Assembly: GCA_963669155.1 (NCBI GenBank)
Contig: OZ022591.1
Span: forward strand, 11,084,081-11,148,080
DNA: 64,000 bases
Reading direction: 5' to 3'
Source of the DNA: Arbacia lixula
Taxonomy: Eukaryota; Echinodermata; Echinoidea; Arbacioida; Arbaciidae
Within the stretch, counting starts at the first letter, position 1. Every line of letters starts with the position of its first letter. Of the stretch, positions 21,371-34,849 are shown piece by piece. The notes under the pieces were generated by a model. The model searched no databases. It was given only the letters and a program-made list of their open reading frames with translations, and was not told the DNA's origin. Position numbers and translations under genes: made by a program.

Positions 21371-23689
21371 CATGTACACGGTGTACTGTGTGTGTCTGTC
21401 CCCGCACATTTGCATGTATATTAGTGCAGGGGGGATCAATTACTTCACAACATCGGCTGCAGGGGACCTGTTTTTTTCTGCATTTTCACAGTCTCTCTCT
21501 ATCTCCGTATGAGCATCATATATGCTGCACACTCTCTACTGAGATGGATGGGTAAATCGTAAAGTGTGTTTACATCCAGTTAGCTAGAGCTAGAATGTGT
21601 ACAAAATATGAACACTTACAAATATATATTACCAAAATATTGCCCTTGTCTGTCCTTTTCTTTTTAATCAACAAACTAGCTGTTTTTAAAAAGGTACAAA
21701 TTTGGGACCAAGTTTTCAAACTATTTGCATGAGGGAAGCATCACTGACCATTTTTATGACTATCATTTTGCACCACTGAGTTCAAAAGTTGACATGTTTC
21801 ATGCTATGCTATGATCAGGCAGCACATGTATGTAGCAAGAGGTCAATCCTAATCTGATATGACTTTGATCTGCTTCCTATCTCTCCTTGATTAGCAGTGA
21901 GATTAACCCATCAACCCTCACTGCGTGATGTCATTTCTCAACTGACAGATACGAGCTTAACCCTATAACTGCCAAAGAGCGATGACCGCTACGACTGAAA
22001 ACGGTACGGAAAAACTGCTCAGACGTATGCCGTTGGGTGTCTCGAATCATTACCAGCCCCGAAATCTATGCACGGGACTATCAAGCTCAATCGCTAATCC
22101 GATTCACCCTAAATTGGATAAGATTGGATTCGTCCTTTCTGTCAACCACCCCAATAATCCCATGTTTGCGGAGATTGAGGGGGGGGGGGGGAAGGGAGAG
22201 GGGGGTATAATATTGAGCCAGGGTCTTTCAACGCAACCTCGATACGATTTGCCAAAGAGAGCTGCTTCGTCAGCCAAGGGTCTTAATCTAATCTAAGCCG
22301 ACCGTCCAACGTGCTTTTGCAACGGAATACGCCGGAATCAAATTTAGGCAAATGAAGCTGTTCTGCCAATGCCCATGGCTGTTCGTGCGGCTTTGGTAAT
22401 GGACGTGCTCGGCCGGACGTGTGAGTTTTTGCGAGTGGACGGAAGGGTAATAATCAAATCTTGATGATGGACATTGAATTATCCGTCACTCATTGAGTTT
22501 GACAGGCTCTACCAAGGGTGACAGATATGGAAGTTTAGGTGTGAACATGCATATGTTAGCATACCTACAGACATACACTGGAGATTTCACACCCTGGAGG
22601 GTAAAAAACTACTTTTGAGCTATTCTGCTATCCCTCTCTCAGTCCCACATGCAATACATTTTGTTGCAACTTTATAACAAGGGACTATCAACAGTTAGTT
22701 TTGAGAGGATGGAAAGTATAAAATTCAACTATCAAATTGACATGCCACCCATATTGTTGACATTACATTCATGAATGACTGTAGTTCACAGGCAACTATA
22801 ATGCATACTGTCAAAACATGATATTACTGAAGGCAGTAATCACAGTGAAGTTTCGGGCATAGTTTCTCTGAACTGCACACTTGTATTACTGCAAAGCAAC
22901 TTAAATTCAGTATTTTGATGTACCCCTAGTCCTGAGGTGGACGATATTGAGTCTATACCGTTCAAATGCAAAGAAATCTATCCCGTATCAGTGGTTCTGG
23001 AGTGGATATCCCCCAAGCTTCGGCTCGTGACACATTGCATTTATAGTGACAACCCTCCTTCATCCTCTATAAGTCTACCTTGTATCCCAAGCTCCGTCTC
23101 CCCCTTCTCGATGCCCCTCTCTTCCACCCTCTCTATAACCATCCTCAATTTCCTCTTCATCTTCCTTTCCCTTTGAGAAGCTCGGACCCTCATAATCAAT
23201 GTCGCGTGTGAGAGAAATGCGGCTCTGTTTCTCCATGCCTCTCTCTCTCGCTCCGTCCGTCCCGTAATGCGGGCCGCGTTTCCCAAGTCTTTCATCCCTG
23301 ACGCGGGATCGTAAACAAGATCGCGATGTCGGATACAAAACTCGCTCTTCAGCTATCATCCGGATATTGGTGTCCTGTACAAACACTATGTCGCATCGAT
23401 CTGCAAGGGCAAGCCTCTTTGCTTTGATCTGCATTCATGTACCTCGCATGTTCGCTCATAAGACTGAGGAAATTTTGCTGTGTCTGTGAACTTTGTTAGG
23501 TCGTACTCCTGATCAGAAACAAAGTCCAGACTTTCACTTGAAATACTCAACCTTTTCAAAAGGCATGGTATGCACCAAAAAGAATCTCTTTTCTTACTCT
23601 CTCTACAATCAGCTCTTTTCAGAGCTATTCTGACAGAAAAACACGACAGTCCTGTTAGGGACTAACACATGGTGATGGTCTACCATAAC
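21371..23689. other. no gene assigned; GC-richer patches
   Basis: 21980-22450 and 23040-23440 are more GC- and CpG-rich than their surroundings. Frames there (21982-22296 plus; 23075-23434 minus) show no recognisable domain. The second is partly Glu/Arg/Gly low complexity. These patches could be control elements or untranslated exons. 22179-22206 is a G run. Confidence 0.35.
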
Positions 23690-23769
23690 ATTATCATTAA
23701 AAAAACAAAATAATCCAAAAAGAAAGAGGCAAGGAAAAATGACATGAACTCAACATTTCCCAACAATTC

Positions 23770-23870
23770 AGCCTCTTGGCTGCAGTTGCATGTATTTTCT
23801 TTTTAATGTTTGTAACATTTGAATATTTACTGAATAAACCATTATTGAATTGAATTGAATTGAAAAAGCA
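23770..23870 (+). mobile_element. 3' tail of a non-LTR retroposon (LINE/SINE)
   Basis: ttgtaacatttgaatattt, then ctgaataaaccattattg and a short (aattg)n array. An AATAAA-like signal followed by a short tandem tail of this kind is typical of RTE/L2/CR1-type 3' ends in invertebrates. The upstream body is not recognisable. Confidence 0.5.
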
Positions 23871-24536
23871 ACAACATAAAAGCAAAAAAGCAGGAAAAAA
23901 AACATGTATTAAAATCTTCTAGTAATATAAATAATACACATCCTTAGAGATGTAGTTTATAATTCATCAAATTGGCAACGCATGGACTGTTCTCACAATG
24001 TACTATCTGACACACACACACACCTCAGTTCTTCCAACCGCCAGACTCCAGAGCGCTCGACAATGTTTTCTCTTCTCTCTCTCTCTCCGCCTCGGGGGTA
24101 TGCGGTGGGGAGATCGCTTTTGTTTTTCAACACACAAGCAGGAAAGCAAGAACGGCCAAGATCGGGTTTCATTTCTCAATATCAGAATATCTGCGCAGAC
24201 AAGACGGTCCCGCTCATCACATATTCGGTGTCATTTCACTGTGAAAACTGGCGTTTTGTTTTGACATGGTTAGCATGTCGGTAATAGTATACCCCGCATG
24301 TACATTCATTAGTAGGTCAGCCCGTGCATGGGCGTGTGATAGAAGTGCTGGTGCCATAGATAATGTTTCCCTACATATACATGTTTCATGGATAGCTTTC
24401 AGCCAGAAGTTAAACATGAAGATTTGAAAGCTTTTATGCTCTGTGTCTGACCCATAAACAGGTAAGTTATGTTGGGGGGATAGTGGACAAGAGAAAGGTA
24501 AAACCAATGTGTATGTGACATCTCTTAGCAACCAGC

Positions 24537-24540
<4 letters not shown>

Positions 24541-24584
<44 letters not shown>

Positions 24585-24760
24585 AGATAGACAGACAGAA
24601 ACAGAGAGACAGAGGGAATGTGAGATGTATAGAAAAAAGGGGGAAGAAAGAATGAAGGAAAGAAAGAAACAGGGACAAAATGGGACAGAGAGCGAGAGAG
24701 CAAGAGAGAAAGAGATAGAGAATAAGATAAAGAAAGAGGGAGGGAATAAAACACACATAC
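24541..24760. repeat. (GA)n microsatellite and homopurine extension
   Basis: Uninterrupted GA at 24541-24582, then degraded gagaca/gaaaga repeats to about 24760. Minus-strand frames encode Ser/Leu/Phe-rich strings and are not genes. Confidence 0.9.
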
Positions 24761-25580
24761 TTAAAAAGACACAAAGGAAAATAATATAAATATTTAACAT
24801 ATTGATGTTCCAAATGTGTGCTTATATTGTTTTTGAGGTGTAAATATATGCAATCCTTATATCTTCAAAACTATAGTTAAGTAATTTGACATAAAACAAG
24901 GATGTTGAATTTGATAATGAACACAATGGATTCTAGTTGAAGGAGCCTATGATTGTCTTACCATAGCTTATATCTTCATGGAATCATTAAAGATACATTT
25001 CTAAGACATGCACTACAATGTATGCAGCATATATATTCCTTTTCACCACTACAAATGCAGATATATTTTGTATATCCGAACAAGTTGAAGAGCTGTGCTA
25101 ATAGAGAGAAGGATAATCTTCTGATAACAATAAAAATGAGAGCTCCCACTCTTCTGAACGAGAATATCAGGTGGTGTGACTGCTAGTTCTCCACAGAAAT
25201 TTTGAAGAGCTATAAAAGCACTGAGATATTTGACTCTCCAAGAAATATGAAATCCTTCCAAGTGAACCTTGAGCAGACATATTTCATTCACCCCATCTTT
25301 GCTTCCTGAGAACACACAAGTCACCATGGCGACACCGTCTTCCTCATCCTTTGACCATCAACCCCCGCGCATCTTTCGTTTCAAGATCGGTTATTTTCTT
25401 GCTGGTGAAATCCCTTTTTAGAAAGCTCCAAGGGCCATCGTACCCTCTTAGAGAAAGAGGACTCACAGAAGTGTTCACATGTTATACTATCGAAGTATGA
25501 TGCAATGGGGCAGAAGAGTTCACACCAGTCACAGATATCCATAATATACTTTTTGTTTATTTAATTTTCTTATTTGTTTC
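24761..25580. other. no gene seen
   Basis: AT-rich sequence. Nothing recognised beyond short chance frames. Confidence 0.45.
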
Positions 25581-25582
25581 AT

Positions 25583-25745
25583 GTGAAATGAGAGGGACAA
25601 AGTAGGGATAGGAGAGAAGGGATGGAAAGGGGGAAGGAGATAGAAAGCGGGAGAAAAGGGAGAGAGAGGTGGAGAAAGTGAAATAGAGTAAGAGAGAGGG
25701 AGGGAAAGAAAGAGTGAAAGATGGGAGGGGGAGGAGGGGAGACAG
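25583..25745. repeat. homopurine (gagaga/ggga) tract
   Basis: Strongly G/A-rich plus strand directly left of the MITE at 25757. Similar purine sequence resumes right of it (26337-26390), so the MITE probably landed inside a purine tract. Confidence 0.8.
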
Positions 25746-25756
25746 ATAGACTGATA

Positions 25757-26336
25757 TATGCTTTTCACACTGGCAAAAATTAGCCCCGTACTATCCTTAG
25801 CCCCGTACTATCCCTAGCCCCGTACTATTTTTGAAGCTTTTCACACTGGCATTTCTTAGCCCCGTACTATTTCTTAAACCCGACTAGCTTTTCACACTGT
25901 TCTCACTCGAAATCGTTAGCCCCGGACTTTCTCGACAGCCTATGAATATTTATGAGTGTACGTCTTGCACATTGGCTCTTTACCACTCCGCATCAAGGTC
26001 ACTCGCCCGTCGGGCCTTATCTGATTGGTCTCGGCGTTTCGGCCTTGAGAGCTGACATCGCATTTCCTTAGCCCCGTACTATTTTTCGTTTCTGTTCACA
26101 TTGGCGCTCTTAGCCCCGGACTATTCGGCTTGGCCCTGCAATTGCGGTGTTAGCCCTGCTTTTTTGCAGGGCCAAATAATCCAGGATTATTGGTGGGGCT
26201 AGCCTACTTTGGTAAAAACCAATGTGAACAGAAAGTGGTCTAAGCTTAGCCCCGTACTATAGGTGGGGCTAAGGCCCCCCCTTAGCCCCACCTATAGTAC
26301 GGGGCTAAGGAAATTTTTGCCAGTGTGAAAAGCATA
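25757..26336. mobile_element. 580-bp MITE with highly self-complementary interior
   Basis: tatgcttttcacactggc at the left is mirrored exactly at the right end. The motif ttagccccgtactat appears at least six times in direct and inverted orientation. 26245-26274 and 26280-26309 are a perfect 30-base inverted repeat around a five-C loop. A second copy of the terminal sequence lies inside at about 25836. No coding sequence. The flanks are AT-rich, so the target duplication (perhaps ATA) is ambiguous. Confidence 0.8.
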
Positions 26337-27482
26337 ATAGAGAGACTGGGGAAAGGGAGAAGGAAAGATATATAGAGAAAGAGAGAAGAAATAACACTAA
26401 AATAAAGTCTTACTTATTTCACCATTATGATTAATATTCAATAAAAAAAAAACTTACAGAAAACTTGCTGAATATAATATATGTTAAATCAAGGAGTCCC
26501 AATTAACACTAGGTTCAATATTGAAGTTGGAAACATCTACTTTCTCACTCCCTCTCTCCAATCTCTCCCTCACGTGTGAACCATTCCACAGAGCTGCAAG
26601 CCACCCTACCCAAATGTACATTCCACGGACCGAATCTTGGAGGATTTCAGAGTCCCGGGTTATTCGATACATATCTGCAAAGTACAAGAGGGCAGCGGAC
26701 AAAAGAAGAAATGTCCAAGTCCCATTGGCGGAGGATTGTACATTTGTAGCAAAGGGTGAAGAGAAATATTTCCACACGGGCTAATGTAACATTTAGCGTC
26801 TTCTGTCGGCTTTCTCCGGCCTCGTGCTTGCCTGAAACGCCGCCAAGACAGATCTTTGTCTTGAGAGATAATCTGTTCCTATTTTGAAGGTGTATTTCTG
26901 GTGAAAACTGTGAAAGGTCACACATACACATATATTCCTCAACTTCTTGAAAAGTCTTGAAAAGATTTTCAATTTTGTTTTTCATGTTTTGTAGATTAGT
27001 CCATTTATGGATTCTGCTATTTTGGTGCAGTTCAATATTTTGGCATATTGAGACAAAATGCAGCTCTATGGGATTTACTTGAAATGCAAAAATGCACGAA
27101 ATAATGAATTAAGAGCTTATTTTAACCCTAAAGTCGTGTCTGAGGTTTGGTTAACTGAGATTACTTTGTGTAGTCATACTTCTGTTAACGCTCTCATTAC
27201 CAAAAAGTGATAGTCCTGTGTCAATAACAACACAGTTTATTACCTATGGGACTGAAAGGGTGAAGTGATCAGGCATCAAATAGAGAGAGAGATGTGACAG
27301 ACACTTCTTTTAGCAGACATATGTTAATGGCTGTAGTCCCACACATCTCTTTCCCCGTTAGACTACACTCTATAACCAGCTATGTCTAAGAGGCAGCCTG
27401 CCACAGATCAATATACAACTGTTCAACAGATCTCATTAATTGTCAAGCCCCATTGCACGCCCCTTTCACACTCATCTATAAT
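26337..27482. other. no gene seen
   Basis: After the purine flank the sequence is AT-rich. Frames on both strands at 26484-26985 overlap each other and have no domain. Confidence 0.45.
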
Positions 27483-27574
27483 TTAACTCCTTCTCTGCCA
27501 AGACTCTGTATTGTCATATGTGAATGGCGTGTATTACTAGAGCAAAAATGCCACAATGGTGCATCAAGAGTTAA
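27483..27574. mobile_element. MITE family B, copy 1 (TTAA-bounded, 92 bp)
   Basis: Begins ttaactccttctctgcc and ends catcaagagttaa, with gtgtattactagagc and aaaatgccacaatggtg inside. A second left end (ttaactccttctctgccagg) follows immediately. Related copies lie at 48754-48844 and 61415-61507. Confidence 0.6.
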
Positions 27575-30500
27575 CTCCTTCTCTGCCAGGCTCCGTAATA
27601 TGTGTGTAGAAATCAATTCATTACAGTTTGTTCATCTCTGTCCCAATGACGATATTTCCAAGCTTATCCTATTCATGTCACTATACACAATGGACACTTT
27701 TTCCCTTTAAGTTCACTTTTATTCCTTTAACTACAAGGCCATTGACACCCTTGCTTAATGCTACAAATCAACACATCTTGAGAGAACGCTTTCCGTAATG
27801 GGTTAACGTGGGGGGAACGGGAGACACATATGGATGTGAAATACGACTTTTTCAGGATACAGAATGTTTCCTCAGATAGCGAGTTTGCCAAGATGTTAGG
27901 GTGAGTGATCACAAATGGTGCATTACAGACCTTTCTCACACTTGCTCTATTTAATTCAACACTTCTTCATACTGTGTGTGTGCACCACGTTCATTCATAA
28001 TTTAGACACATATATATCACATAGATTGTAGTTTTGCCTAGCATACAAAGGGTCAAAAATAAAACCACATCTCTTGGTCAGGTAGAGAAGGTGAAAACAT
28101 TACATGTCTTGAAATCTGTAGAACAAGTGCATTGTGTATGCTCACAAGTCTTTCATTGAAATATCAGTCTTAATTTATTCAAGCTTGTGAAGCGCTCAGT
28201 TCTTTAGTTTCATTTTCTGTATCGTGACCGACCAGTACCTAAGTATGTAGCATGAGGATAAATATATATTTGAAGAAACCTGCTTAGTTTGTCGATTGAA
28301 AACCCCTGAAGTTGATTTTCAACATTTTTAACATTACATTACATTCTGAAAATGCAATGCAATACAATATCTACAGTCATGAGTGAGATATGTTTGTTTT
28401 CAAGAAAAGGTTGCATGTTATATACCATTGTTAACTTAACATTCACCTGCAAATCAATAAATACAATAATCATAGTACTAAGAAATATCTACTAGTTTGT
28501 CAATATGAATATCCATGTACACTCTAATTAAGGTAGTCTTGTCATCTCTCTCTCTCTCTCTCCGTCACATTTTTTCGCGCCCAATCATTGTGTACGTTAA
28601 TTAAAATGTAGGTCTGTATATTAGGCAGGGAGAATTTCATTACATCATATTTGATGGCGGAACAAAGTATGTCACTGCAATCCTCTCTCTTTTTCAGTCA
28701 TTCAATCAATCATCACCCCCATGTTAATTAAAATTGCAATCCTCTCGTGTTTCCCTGTGATAAGACCGGTTCATATCTATTACCACTAGAAAAGAAGACA
28801 AAACAACTAACGTGACGAAAATAACACATTTTTTTCATTGGGAATCAATGGTATTAGCTATCAGGCACCTGCTACGACACAAACAGGTGATAGAGGGATC
28901 GATGTGGGAATGAAGTACAATGTCAACCCAAGTCAAACAATACCAGGCAGATCGAGATTGTGGTGCCAAACACAGGCTAGGTTATTACACTCTCAGTGTA
29001 ATCACCGGTGGAAGGAAAAAGGGGTATGTGGGGGGGGGGGGGGCAGTGCAAATAATAATATTAGTTTTTCTTCTTTCTTATTATGAGAACAGGAACGGTA
29101 TGTGAATGTAAATGTAAATGCAGGCGCACATAAAACAATGCATTCAGAAATACAGGAACTAATGGTAGAACTAATGCATTAGCCGACTGTCACACCTACC
29201 CCTTTTATCTCCCCCACCCCCACCCCCCCAATTACCCCAGTCCTTCAAGTTTCTATGTCGGGGTTGCTGATTAACTAGGGCTCTAAATTTTTGATGACAT
29301 ATGGTGGCATACACATGTACTGTTCATGATCATAACTGTGTATGATTGGCAAGAGTAATCAGCCGAAAAGAAAGGAGTACAGCAGCTACTGTTGTATTTT
29401 AATCTCGTATTTGTATTTTTCTCGTTTAAAGTCCCTTCTAACACTATAGGGCCTCCTCCTTCACCCCCTCCCATTCCCCTACAAATATCCATTTTACCAG
29501 CCCTATATGGAAATATGGAAGTATATGGATATGTTTTCTTTTTATATACAAATGGTGCTCTCAAAAATGTACAATAATCAAATCAGCTTAAAGCCCTAGT
29601 GTACATGTAGAATATACTGCATATTACAAAACATCTAATTTGATCAGCTCCCGTGACAATACATTATAACTAAACAACACATGTTCCTGAATAGTACAAC
29701 AAAACAGTAATTTTTTGAGGGCCAAAGTAATTTCCTACTTTCATCTATACACGCTGTAAGTCCTTCAACTCTCATTATCACCTATTCAGCTACCATGGCG
29801 ATGAATGTTAATGACTCTTTTGGCTGCTGGCATTTCACATCACTCACCACTTAATGTAATTTGCGAATTTGAATCTTAATAGACATTTGATTGATGGGTT
29901 TTTGCCGCTGTCGTCGCGCAATTCCTGTACATTAATTACTGTAAGAGGAAGTGTATTTTTTTTAAAGTATATGTTGAGGTGATACATTTCATCCATGTAT
30001 ATCACATGAGGTAATCCAAATAAAACAGACAATAAAATTCTTTAAATATACACATTGCATCACATACATGTAAGTCACAGTTTAAAAATAAAATATAATT
30101 TTTATTTGGCAACTAAAAATGAAGTCATCATAAATTATAAGATGTATAACTGCCAATTCTGAATTCTTTTATACTAGATTAAATATCAACTCTCTCATTA
30201 CCATTAACATGAAGCTGTGTAGTAAGCCAATGACGTTTCAAGGCTTGGTGATATGCAGGGAAAGTGTAATACATTTCCTTTTTATTCACTGAGGTGAAAC
30301 TTTGAAAGTCATATTTCAGCTTGTTAAATAAATCTAGTCTCAGTGGACATATATATCTCTCCAGGTAAACACAGACATGATCATGCATAGATCCTGGCCG
30401 TTCTAAAAGTACAAGCTCTGTAAATAATTCAATACCTCATCAAACTTTTACCAAATTTTTTTATCAGTTCGTGGTTACCCAAAATTAATGACCACAAACA

Positions 30501-31170
30501 TGTGGTTACTTGGAAGCAAACAGTACACCTGTGACTGTAACCACTGCTGAAATCAATAATTGTTCTGAAATAATTACCTGGGAGCTGTTGTACATCCATA
30601 TGTATGTAGCTAGCCAAGAGAAATAAAGGATGATTTTGAAAGGGATTGTGATCATATTCGTAGAAGATATACGACCTCAGCTTTCATTTTCTGTTTAAGA
30701 GACACTGATCTGAGCTCTATTCAATTTGAATTGATCTAATTCATTACAACATGTATTGACAGAAGATTTAAAACAGACATGTGAAGTAAAAAGAAACCAT
30801 GATAGCAAAGTGATTTTTTATGAAAAATATGTGGGTGTGAGCCAGCTAGCTAAAGTAGAAGCAGAAGAGCTGGCCCAATAAATATCAAATTCTGATATGA
30901 GAATAGGTTAGCATCTTTCAAAATAAACTGTTTTGGAAAAATCAAACAAAGGCCTCATACTCACGATCAAAAGTAAATCCAATAGTTGGAATTTCAATAC
31001 ATTTATTAACCCACAAATGTCCCTTCCATGCAACATCAAAGCATCATTTCTAAATGAATAGCAGGGATTTACTGACGATAGAATGGGGCTAAGTGCATCA
31101 AACCCATTTTTTTAAAAGCTTCAATCTCAGCCAATATCACCACGCGAGAACCGTTCACACAGGAATAAAA
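27575..31170. other. no gene seen
   Basis: Long AT-rich stretch. It contains a short CT run (28539-28562), a G run at 29031-29043, and small segments resembling MITE family B near 30190. No exon with plausible splice sites and a recognisable protein was found. Confidence 0.45.
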
Positions 31171-31179
31171 GCTTGTTTA

Positions 31180-31383
31180 GTAAAACGATTGCAAACATGT
31201 ATACATGTACCATCATAATTGGGGGTGTTTTCTTCGAACTGAAAAGCAAACTTGAATCACATTTTCCTTTGTAATCAGACCATTCAGAACAACGATTGCA
31301 AATATGTATAGGATCGTAATTGGGGGTGTTTTCTTAAAACTGAAAGCAAACTAGAATCACATTTTCCTTTGTAATCAGACCTG
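31180..31383 (+). repeat. two-copy tandem duplication of about 102 bp
   Basis: acgattgcaaacatgtata...aattgggggtgttttctt...gaatcacattttcctttg occurs twice in a row, with one copy shortened near its start. Confidence 0.8.
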
Positions 31384-32309
31384 ATTGCTAATCACGTTCT
31401 GCCAATAAATGGTCAGAAGGTGTTTTACTTGATTGGATACTTGATTGGGATTGGCACCTTGATCTTGACTTGAATATGCGATCACAAGGCTTCGTGTAAT
31501 GTGTGCCTCTGTTGAAAACCTGACATTTTTTCCCCTTCTAAATATATTGCCTTTGTTTGACAAGAGCAAGGGAGTTAGCCTTGAACTACAGAATGTTCTC
31601 CACAGTAGTTTTGTCTGTTTGTAGTGTTTGTTTGTTTGTTTCTTCAGCACAATGTGTTTGTCATTCCATCAAAGAAGGTGATTTCTATGAGGGACTCAAA
31701 ATGAAAAATACTTTTCATATCCCAAATCAAAATTTCAAAGCCCTAATGTACAAGTTAAAACACAAACAATCAAATTTCTTGCTACCAAGTTTGGAAAAAT
31801 AATGTTTCAAATTTCAGCTGCACCAGAAACATTTAGTACAATGGAAAACTTCACAGGCTGGATGGAAGACTATTCCGAAACTTGATCAGAGGATTACTCT
31901 TCACTTCCTTTGTTTTCACACAGCGACCTCTAAACTTGACCTGTCTGTTGCCATGGACAACGCTTGAAACCTCTCACTGTCCCGGACAGCATCACCTGCT
32001 GTCATTTTTTCAAACAGATATAACAAAATCCAAGTTTCCCAACATGGGGTAATCAGGAAAATGGGTACAACTCCCAAAGATGGGACAGGATTTTGGTTGC
32101 CAAGGTGGTGTTGGTGTCTAGGTAAAGTTTCTACTTGTGGAAGTCAAAACTGTTTGAGCGTGTCTGCTTATCTTTCCTCTCTCACATGATCAAATATCCC
32201 GACTTTGTCCTGAGGTATTCAGATATTTTAAACAGACTGATAAGAAATGTGGATCATAATAGAAAATGAGAAATATTGCATGTGTATTTGTATGAGAATG
32301 GGGTTGGTA
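31384..32309. other. no gene seen
   Basis: AT-rich sequence with a gtttgtttgt run near 31628. Nothing recognised. Confidence 0.45.
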
Positions 32310-32437
32310 AAGAGAAAGAGAAGGAGAGAGTTGGGGGGGGGGGACGGGGGAGGGGAGAGTGAGGGGGCAGTAATAGAGAAGGAGAGAGTTGGGGGGGGGG
32401 GCAGAAGGGGGAGGGGAGAGTGAGAGGGCAGTAATGG
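32310..32437. repeat. G-rich two-copy tandem repeat
   Basis: gagaaggagagagttggggg...aggggagagtgag.gggcagtaat is present twice, about 63 bases apart, each with a run of nine or more G. Confidence 0.85.
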
Positions 32438-32939
32438 ACGAAAACAACAAGGAATGCAGAGTGGTGCTAGTTCAGACAATTAAAGTGAGAAATGAAAGGA
32501 GATAGAAAAAAAAAGAAATAGAGGCAATAAAGCTTAACATATAAAAGCAAGACCCCCCAAATAATCTTTAAAAATCTGCAGCAAATAAAACCCAAAACAT
32601 AAGCTCGTACCATCACTACATTAACTTTTAGGGCATATCAGAATGTTTTCTCCAGGTGGGTTTCGACCTGAAACTGTCCAGCTGATTTCACACCATGTCT
32701 TCACCCTCAACAGCATCGTTATGGTAACCTTCTGTAACCTTCACTCTTGAGAAAACATTGGGCAAACATTGGTGCCAGGGGATGTCTTCTTTGGGGAGAG
32801 GAGATGTCTTACTCTTGACTACATTAATGTTTCATGTGACTCAGTCAGATAAGCTTTGCATTAATAATGTTATTCTGGAGGGGGTCCAACATGAACCAAA
32901 CCTATTTTGGGTGTTTAGGATCTGCGGATCTGATCTAGC

Positions 32940-33090
32940 TAGCCTGGCTTCCAGGCTGTTTGGCATTTTTAGACCAATCTGTTTAATAAAAGGGTCTGGC
33001 TGCAGTAGACTAATCATCAGTTTCTTGTTTGGTGGACTGACTAGGGAAAGAGGAGAATGGTCTGATGGCTGCAAGACTAAAAAGTGCATT
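32940..33090. mobile_element. MITE family A, copy 5 (right end lost)
   Basis: tagcctggcttccaggctgt, ggcattttt, then gggtctggctgcagtagact. Sequence similarity fades near 33090 and no clear right terminus is present. Confidence 0.7.
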
Positions 33091-33299
33091 GGCCAATGCT
33101 ATTGGCCTATACCAAAGATACTGCAATGGCTATACCTACATCAAATTGAAAAGGCACTCTGTTCAAAAGTATCACTTCTTTGATGGGTTCATCATAAAGA
33201 TGATAAACCTCAAACTATAATTAGATCATCAAATTCAACACATCCTCTTTCAAGCGAAAGGGGCAGATCACAATGGAAATGAAAGATAAAAAAGTATGG

Positions 33300-33580
33300 A
33301 ACAAGCCAGAGAGAGAGTCAAGTGAGAAAGGGAGAGAGGGAAAGAGGGTGAGAGGGAGAGAGGGAAAGAGGGTGAGAGGGAGAGGGAGAGGTGAGAGGGG
33401 GAGAGAGGGAGAGAGGGGAGAGAGGGGAGATGGGGAGATGGTGAGAGGAGAGAGGAGAGAGGGGGGGGGGGGGCAGAGACAGAGACAGAGACAGGGAGGG
33501 AGAGGAGGAAGGGAGAGACAGAGAGAGAAAGATACAAGAAAGAGACAAACAGGGAGACAGAGATGAGGGGGGGGGGAGCA
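33300..33580. repeat. homopurine GA/GGGA minisatellite
   Basis: agagggaaagagggtgagaggg-type units, then agacagagacag units and a run of G. Frames on both strands are low complexity. Confidence 0.88.
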
Positions 33581-33817
33581 GGCAGGCTGACAGAAATACA
33601 CAGAGAGGGATAAAATGGCAGAACAAGGAAGAGTTGGGAGAGAAAATGGACAGAAAAAAAAACAGACAGGGGAGATGAGAGGATTATGACCAGATTTCCT
33701 CTGGCATAATTAGTGGTGGCACCAAAGGCTAGGAAGATATTTTGGGGTGATTTTAGATGAGACAAATTATCCCTGGCCTTGTCATTCCTGCAGAATGAGT
33801 AAGAGAAACAGAACAGG

Positions 33818-34052
33818 ATATATCACACAGGATATTAGTAAAACATCACAGAACATTGTGATCAAAAGCAAAAGCGATTCCATCTTCAATTTGTATTCAT
33901 CAATGCTGATAAAACTTGGCTATCATAATGTCATCAAAATCGTAGTAAACATATTGGTGATCACACTTCTTTCAATTGTTGCTCACATTTGATTTACTGG
34001 GTATTATGTCATTACAAGATACTATTATCACATGTTGTCACCTATATCTTAT
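33818..34052 (+). repeat. direct repeat of about 230 bp, copy 1
   Basis: Shares gatcaaaagcaaaag, acttggctat, ttggtgatcacactt, tttgatttactgggNattaN and ttacaagatanNattatca with 34850-35072, in the same orientation. MITE family A copy 6 lies between the copies. Confidence 0.75.
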
Positions 34053-34281
34053 TCACTATCACTGTAACACTACTGCTACCATTGCTTCTTCTCCTACATC
34101 CACAATAAACAGATACTCGTGAAATGGATCTCTCAGACACCCATCCCACATTAGTTCTTAACTTCTTTTTATGAAGTAACTTTTAATTCCACCCTAAATA
34201 TCAGTTCAAAAACATTATATCAAAAGAACGAAAACAAGCTATCACTCACAACTTCCCCATATTACATCAAAAGGGAGAAAG

Positions 34282-34487
34282 TAGCCTGTCTTCCAGGCTG
34301 TTGGACATTTCTAACCCAAAGTAAGGAATAGAGTCTGGTACTTTAAGACTAGTCATTGTATCACTTGCCACTTTCATCAGTATTGGGGGAGCCAGAGAAG
34401 AAATCGACAATGATTAGTTTTCTGCAGCCAGACCCTTTTATTGAATATTTTGGTTTAGAAATGCATAACAGCCTGAAACCAAGGCTA
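34282..34487. mobile_element. MITE family A, copy 6 (inverted interior)
   Basis: tagcctgtcttccaggctgt on the left; ctgcagccagacccttttat and aacagcctgaaaccaaggcta on the right. The gactagtcattg segment is near the left end. Confidence 0.75.
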
Positions 34488-34849
34488 ACAGGAGAACTAC
34501 AAGGGAGTGTTGACATCTCTGTTGCAGATATGTTGGAGAGCATGCCACATTTAATTCCTCTAAAACCTCTGTCCGAAGGCGATTATTTACCGCGAAGCGA
34601 CCAAGGAAACTTCTGCCAATAATCTCCCCAGCTCGCAATTGATGACATCATCAAACAATTGCTGACATGTGACAACTTGCCAGCTGTTTTGCGTTGAATG
34701 ACATAATGTCACCCAGGATGAGATGTTAACTAGCCATCTATCCGTTATTCAATTAAATGCACATTAGATATACCAGAAAAGATTTAAATCTACTAGTAGG
34801 ATCATTACTCTGTGTACTACTGGTTACAATTAATTCTAATGATTGCACA

